Shown: positions 60,504 through 64,000 of the stretch, one piece after another
How positions within the stretch are numbered: the first letter of the stretch is position 1
Layout of the letters: every line of letters starts with the position of its first letter
NCBI GenBank assembly: GCA_008477525.1
Contig: SPDT01000005.1
Location: forward strand, 3,100,001-3,164,000
Source of the DNA: Hypomyces perniciosus
Taxonomy: Eukaryota > Ascomycota > Sordariomycetes > Hypocreales > Hypocreaceae
Reading direction: 5' to 3'
DNA length: 64,000 nucleotides
Notes under the pieces: generated by a model
The model's input: only the letters and a program-made list of their open reading frames with translations
What the model was told of the DNA's origin: nothing
Database searches by the model: none
Program-made: the position numbers and the translations under genes

Positions 60504-60835
60504 TGGGGTTTTTAAGGAGTTTTATATTTAAGTTTACTGTAAGGGAGGGTAATACTGTCCCCTTTCTAAATAAAGACTATATAGTCGCTCAGGAAAGACT
60601 CTACCTATTTAATAAGTTGATCTGGCTACCCCTATTCTTTAAATTAAAGGGTTATATAGTTTTTTATTATAATATTAAAAGCTCCCGAGATATTAAAGGT
60701 AAAGATTAATATTTCCTTTCCTTTAAAGAATACTAGTTTTATATTATAAATAAAGCAGGCAAAAAAGTCTATAGTACTTTTTTTTAACAGAGCTTTAAAG
60801 TATTATCTCAGGAGTACTTTATACTTAAGTATATC
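60504..60835 (-). mobile_element. Tad1-like LINE, 5' side (RT start)
   Basis: Minus strand: NISGAFN near 60675-60695 corresponds to the RT block DVxGAFD, then KVESFLSDY-like sequence (one stop) near 60600. It continues toward 53328 once gypsy-2 is removed. It is cut at 60835 by copia-2, and the rest of the LINE should lie beyond the window. Confidence 0.7.
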
Positions 60836-61416
60836 TGTTAAAAAGGAGGGCTAAAAAGTAAGGATTTCAGTGTATTTGGGTAACCTTCCTATTCTGGCTA
60901 GACCCGGAATTAGGCCCGACGCTAGGACCGAGTTCTGGAGGAACCTCGGCGTAAGTCAGGAAATTTCTGTTATCTTCAACGATAACAATTGAGCTAGGAC
61001 CAGCTGCCCCGCCTACCCTAAACTCAATACAATGGGCACAATGCCCATTGTGAAAAATCTGACCAAAATGGTTTCCTGTTTGTATGGCTGTGAGTCGATT
61101 TGACCGATTTTACATACAAATAAATTTTGCAGAAAATAGGAATGCGGCTATAAACCCAATTCTGCCACTATATACCTATTATTAGGTCGGAGGACTATTG
61201 TAAAAGACAAAGCTATTGTTTATACAATCACTTCTACACTAGCCGCATATACACTAGATATTCTATAGCTTTCTAGCTATTAGATCAGTTACAATTCAAT
61301 TGTTCATCCATTATTAACCTAATTAGACTCTTAGTCGTTTCCTTATTGCTGCATTGTGTGCAGCTTCCTAGAAGCTACACATAAATGAGGTTCAGTATAA
61401 CCTCGTTATTTTAACA
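60836..61416 (+). repeat. 5' LTR of copia-2
   Basis: 581 bp, TGTTAAAAAGG ... TTTTAACA. It is the same family as the solo LTR at 49794-50373. Confidence 0.88.
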
Positions 61417-61431
61417 GGTTATAAGCCCAGG
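61417..61431 (+). other. primer-binding site of copia-2 (half-tRNA type)
   Basis: GGTTATAAGCCCAGG directly after the LTR. It is the same primer site as in copia-1 despite unrelated LTRs. Confidence 0.6.
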
Positions 61432-64000
61432 AGAGTTTTCCTCAGGTCTTTATTAATAGATTTTTCTAGTAGTTACAGCACTTATAGCAGTTTTTATAAT
61501 ATTTATCCTAGTGCTTATATCAGCATTTTTGGATTTTGGCTACTAGAAGCTATTCCTAGGCTTCTACTGTAAATACTATTACAGTTACAGTAATACTACT
61601 TATATTACTATTTTTATATACTATATAGTATATTCCTTATTTTTATAGGATATAGGTCTGACATTAGCAGTATAAGTCGACCTATTAAGGCTCCTAGTAG
61701 CCCTATTTCCTTAATTAAGGATAATAGCTCTCCCCAGCAGTAAAGGGATCTATTTATTCAGGTGCAGAATATAGAACAAGAGCTTCAGGCATAGAGGGCT
61801 CTCACTGAAACAGTTAAGGCACAGTTAAAGGGTTAAAATAACACTATGACTCAGTTATCTAATACTCTAGCTAGCCTAGCTGCTGCTATATCAAGCCTTC
61901 AGCAACGGACTACTAGTCCAATACAAGTTAATCCTATAGCCCCTATTTCAGTGCCAATATAAGCTCCTACTCCTATTCCTATACCAGTCCAGGTTCCTTT
62001 TATATCTATTCCTTAACCCCAGAATACTATTTCTACTTTAAATAGTAGTCTTATTAAAGAGGCATTAAAAAAGGTCTATAGCTTTCTAGAAAGCTATAAG
62101 CTAGTAGGCCCTAACAATTTTAATTAATAGAAACAGTCCCTAAATATTATACTAAGGGCTATGGATTACTATGCCTTTATAAAAAATCCTATAGTTGCTA
62201 ATTCCTTATTTAATTTAGAATAGGCCTTATTACTTATACTAATTAGGGATAGTTTAACAGCTATTCCTGCTGTATCTATTACTTAGATTCAAAGCCTAAA
62301 AGAAGCATTTTTAGCATTAAAGAGACAATATAGTTACTCTAATACTCTGCAAAGAGATTCCCTTTATAGGGAATTTCACTTATTAAATTATAGTAATTAT
62401 AAAGGATCTTTGGCTAAATTTAATGCTACTTTTAACGGCTTATTAGCTAAGCTAGCTATTTTAAAGGTTAATATTAATATGCTCGACCAAGTAAATTAAT
62501 ATTTAAATTCCCTAGAAAAGACTTATCTTTAATAGGCTGAAAGAATTAAAGGAACTATTAGATCTAGTAGAGCTATTAGGCAATTAACTGAAGGTTTTAA
62601 TATTCAGTTTCTTATAGCAGATATATTAGAAGAGACTAGGAATCTATCTTCTACTGCACATAAGGTTAATAAAGCCTCGGGCCCTTTTAAGTCCCCCAAT
62701 CAAAAGCCAGCTTCCAACTCTAATAAAAGGAAAGGAAATCAAAAGAATCAAAAGAATCAGAACTAACAAAACCAGAAGCAAACTATAGAGGATACTGCTT
62801 TTATTAGCATATATTATCTAGCTACTGGGGAGCATAGCTTAAAAGAGCTATTAGAAAAGTCTTCTACTGAATCTATTAGTAGTTCAGATAGTAATCGAGA
62901 TCTTCTATATGCCTTAAACGCTAAAAAAGGAAAAAAGTCTTTTAATCCTTCTAAGCCTTCTAAATCTTCTAAAAAACCTAAACCCCCTAGACTTTCTATT
63001 CAAGATAGTCTATTATATAATACTAGATCTACAGTTTATATAGTTAATTCTAGGAAATGGTTTACAGACTATAGACCTAATAAAAGGGACCTAAGTATTA
63101 TCTATACTAGCGGGGGCCCTATTACCCCTAAGGGAATAGGTACAGCCACTTTTAATATCCTTAATAAAGATAATAACTATAAAAAGATAAAATTGCTAAA
63201 TACCCTCTATTGCCTACAGCTAGATGTAAACCTTATAAGTGGTTTAAGGCATTACTAAGCTGGAGGATATATATAATATAATACTCTTTTTACGAAAACT
63301 ATACAGCCAATAGGGCTATTAAATCCCTTAAAACATAGTTTTTTCCTTACAATTAAAGGATATACTACACTATACAGCCATATAAATAGCTATAAAGCTT
63401 ATAGCTCTATACAAGTTCAAATTCCTACTATTAGTAAAGAAAAGGCTCAGGAATATATCGCTATTCCAGAAGCAACAGCTTCGAAAAAACAACTAACTAG
63501 ATCTAGTCCTAGGCTTATAAAAAAAAAAAATCCTAAAGGAAAGGATCTCTCTGAACTCCCTAAAACCCCAGGCTAAGTAAAGGAAAAGGGGCCTCATATA
63601 CCCCTATTGCCTAAAGAAATAGGGGGGAATAAGCCTATAAAGGATACCCTTATAGAGGAAAGGCCCCGTGTACCTAGAGAATCCTCTATTATTAAAGATC
63701 TAGAAGTTATTAAGCTATCTGAACCAGAGGGAGAGACTATTACTAGTCCTAGCTATAAACTGCTAAAGCTAGCCCTCTTATAGCATAAAAGACTAGGTTA
63801 TATTAGCTTAAGTCTACTAAAGAAGACTGCTAAAATAACTACTAGAATTCCTAACTTTAATTCTATTAAAGAGACTAAATTCTATTGCCTAGCGTATAAT
63901 AAGGGAAAAGCTATTAAGAGGCTTAATTTAAAGCCAATTCCTAATCCACTAGCCTCTCTAGATTATCTAGAAGCTGATACTTTCTCTATAAAGCCAGTGC

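Larger units (their letters stand above)
60836..64000 (+). mobile_element. copia-2: Ty1/copia element, 5' part, runs off the window
   Basis: The 581-bp 5' LTR (60836-61416) is followed by a primer site and a long internal region. Plus-strand frames are far better kept than in the other elements: gag-like from about 61.7 to 62.8 kb (LKEAFLALKRQYSYSNTLQR, MLDQVN), a Lys/Ser/Pro-rich linker, protease-like around 63.0-63.25 kb (VNSRKWFTDYRPNKRD), and GAG-pre-integrase near 63.78 kb (HKRLGYISLSLLKK). Interruptions are mainly TAG/TAA stops consistent with CAG or TGG changed by RIP. The rest of pol and the 3' LTR lie outside the window. Confidence 0.85.

Noticed and set aside
60503..60709. 68-codon plus-strand frame after gypsy-2
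   Set aside because: It lies opposite a LINE reverse transcriptase relic on the minus strand and matches nothing itself.

Overview
The window looks like nuclear DNA of a filamentous ascomycete, most likely Eurotiales-like (Pezizomycotina). Short GT-AG introns of about 45-130 nt, a Con-10 conidiation gene, an Ipi3 and an Isd11 homologue, a Tps3/TpsC-type trehalose synthase subunit, and a large repeat block scarred by repeat-induced point mutation (RIP, C-to-T with a TpA excess) all point that way. The genus assignment is inference.

Layout. (1) 1-10 kb: balanced base composition but almost no intact gene, one hypothetical coiled-coil reading frame (2903-3214) and a dead class I methyltransferase (7648-8448). 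(2) 10-24 kb: a broken APH-family kinase (10084-11276, minus), a 730-residue disordered conserved hypothetical (12449-14641, minus), IPI3/WDR18-like pre-rRNA processing protein (17146-18678, one frameshift), ISD11/LYRM4-like Fe-S factor (20011-20642) and a large disordered acidic/proline-rich protein (21559-23852). (3) 24-34 kb: a four-TM membrane protein, a GT20-only Tps3-like subunit that has lost its catalytic Arg and Lys, a hemerythrin-domain protein, a small Gly-rich protein, Con-10, a small secreted Cys-rich protein with a Kex2 site, and a second small secreted protein. Trehalose metabolism, hemerythrin and Con-10 together give this part a stress/conidiation flavour. (4) 34-36.3 kb: gene-poor, with a short palindromic motif and a possible MITE.

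(5) 36.3-64 kb: a nest of retrotransposons, AT-rich from RIP. A Tad1-like LINE (minus strand) is split into three pieces by two Ty3/gypsy chromodomain elements in opposite orientation. Gypsy-1 (36972-52074, minus, target duplication ATATC) itself carries a complete Ty1/copia element (40073-47199, duplication ATATA), a solo gypsy LTR (48050-48311, duplication GTATA) and a solo LTR of a second copia family (49794-50373, duplication TATTT). Gypsy-2 runs 53329-60503 (plus). A second-family copia element starts at 60836 and leaves the window.

The most unusual points are: an unmutated CAG/GCA-rich island with an antisense AT-hook-like frame inside copia-1; strongly unequal RIP damage between the two LTRs of both gypsy elements; primer sites in both copia families that match the anticodon arm of initiator tRNA-Met apart from one RIP-type transition; and single-base frameshifts in genes expected to be conserved, which may be assembly errors or true decay.
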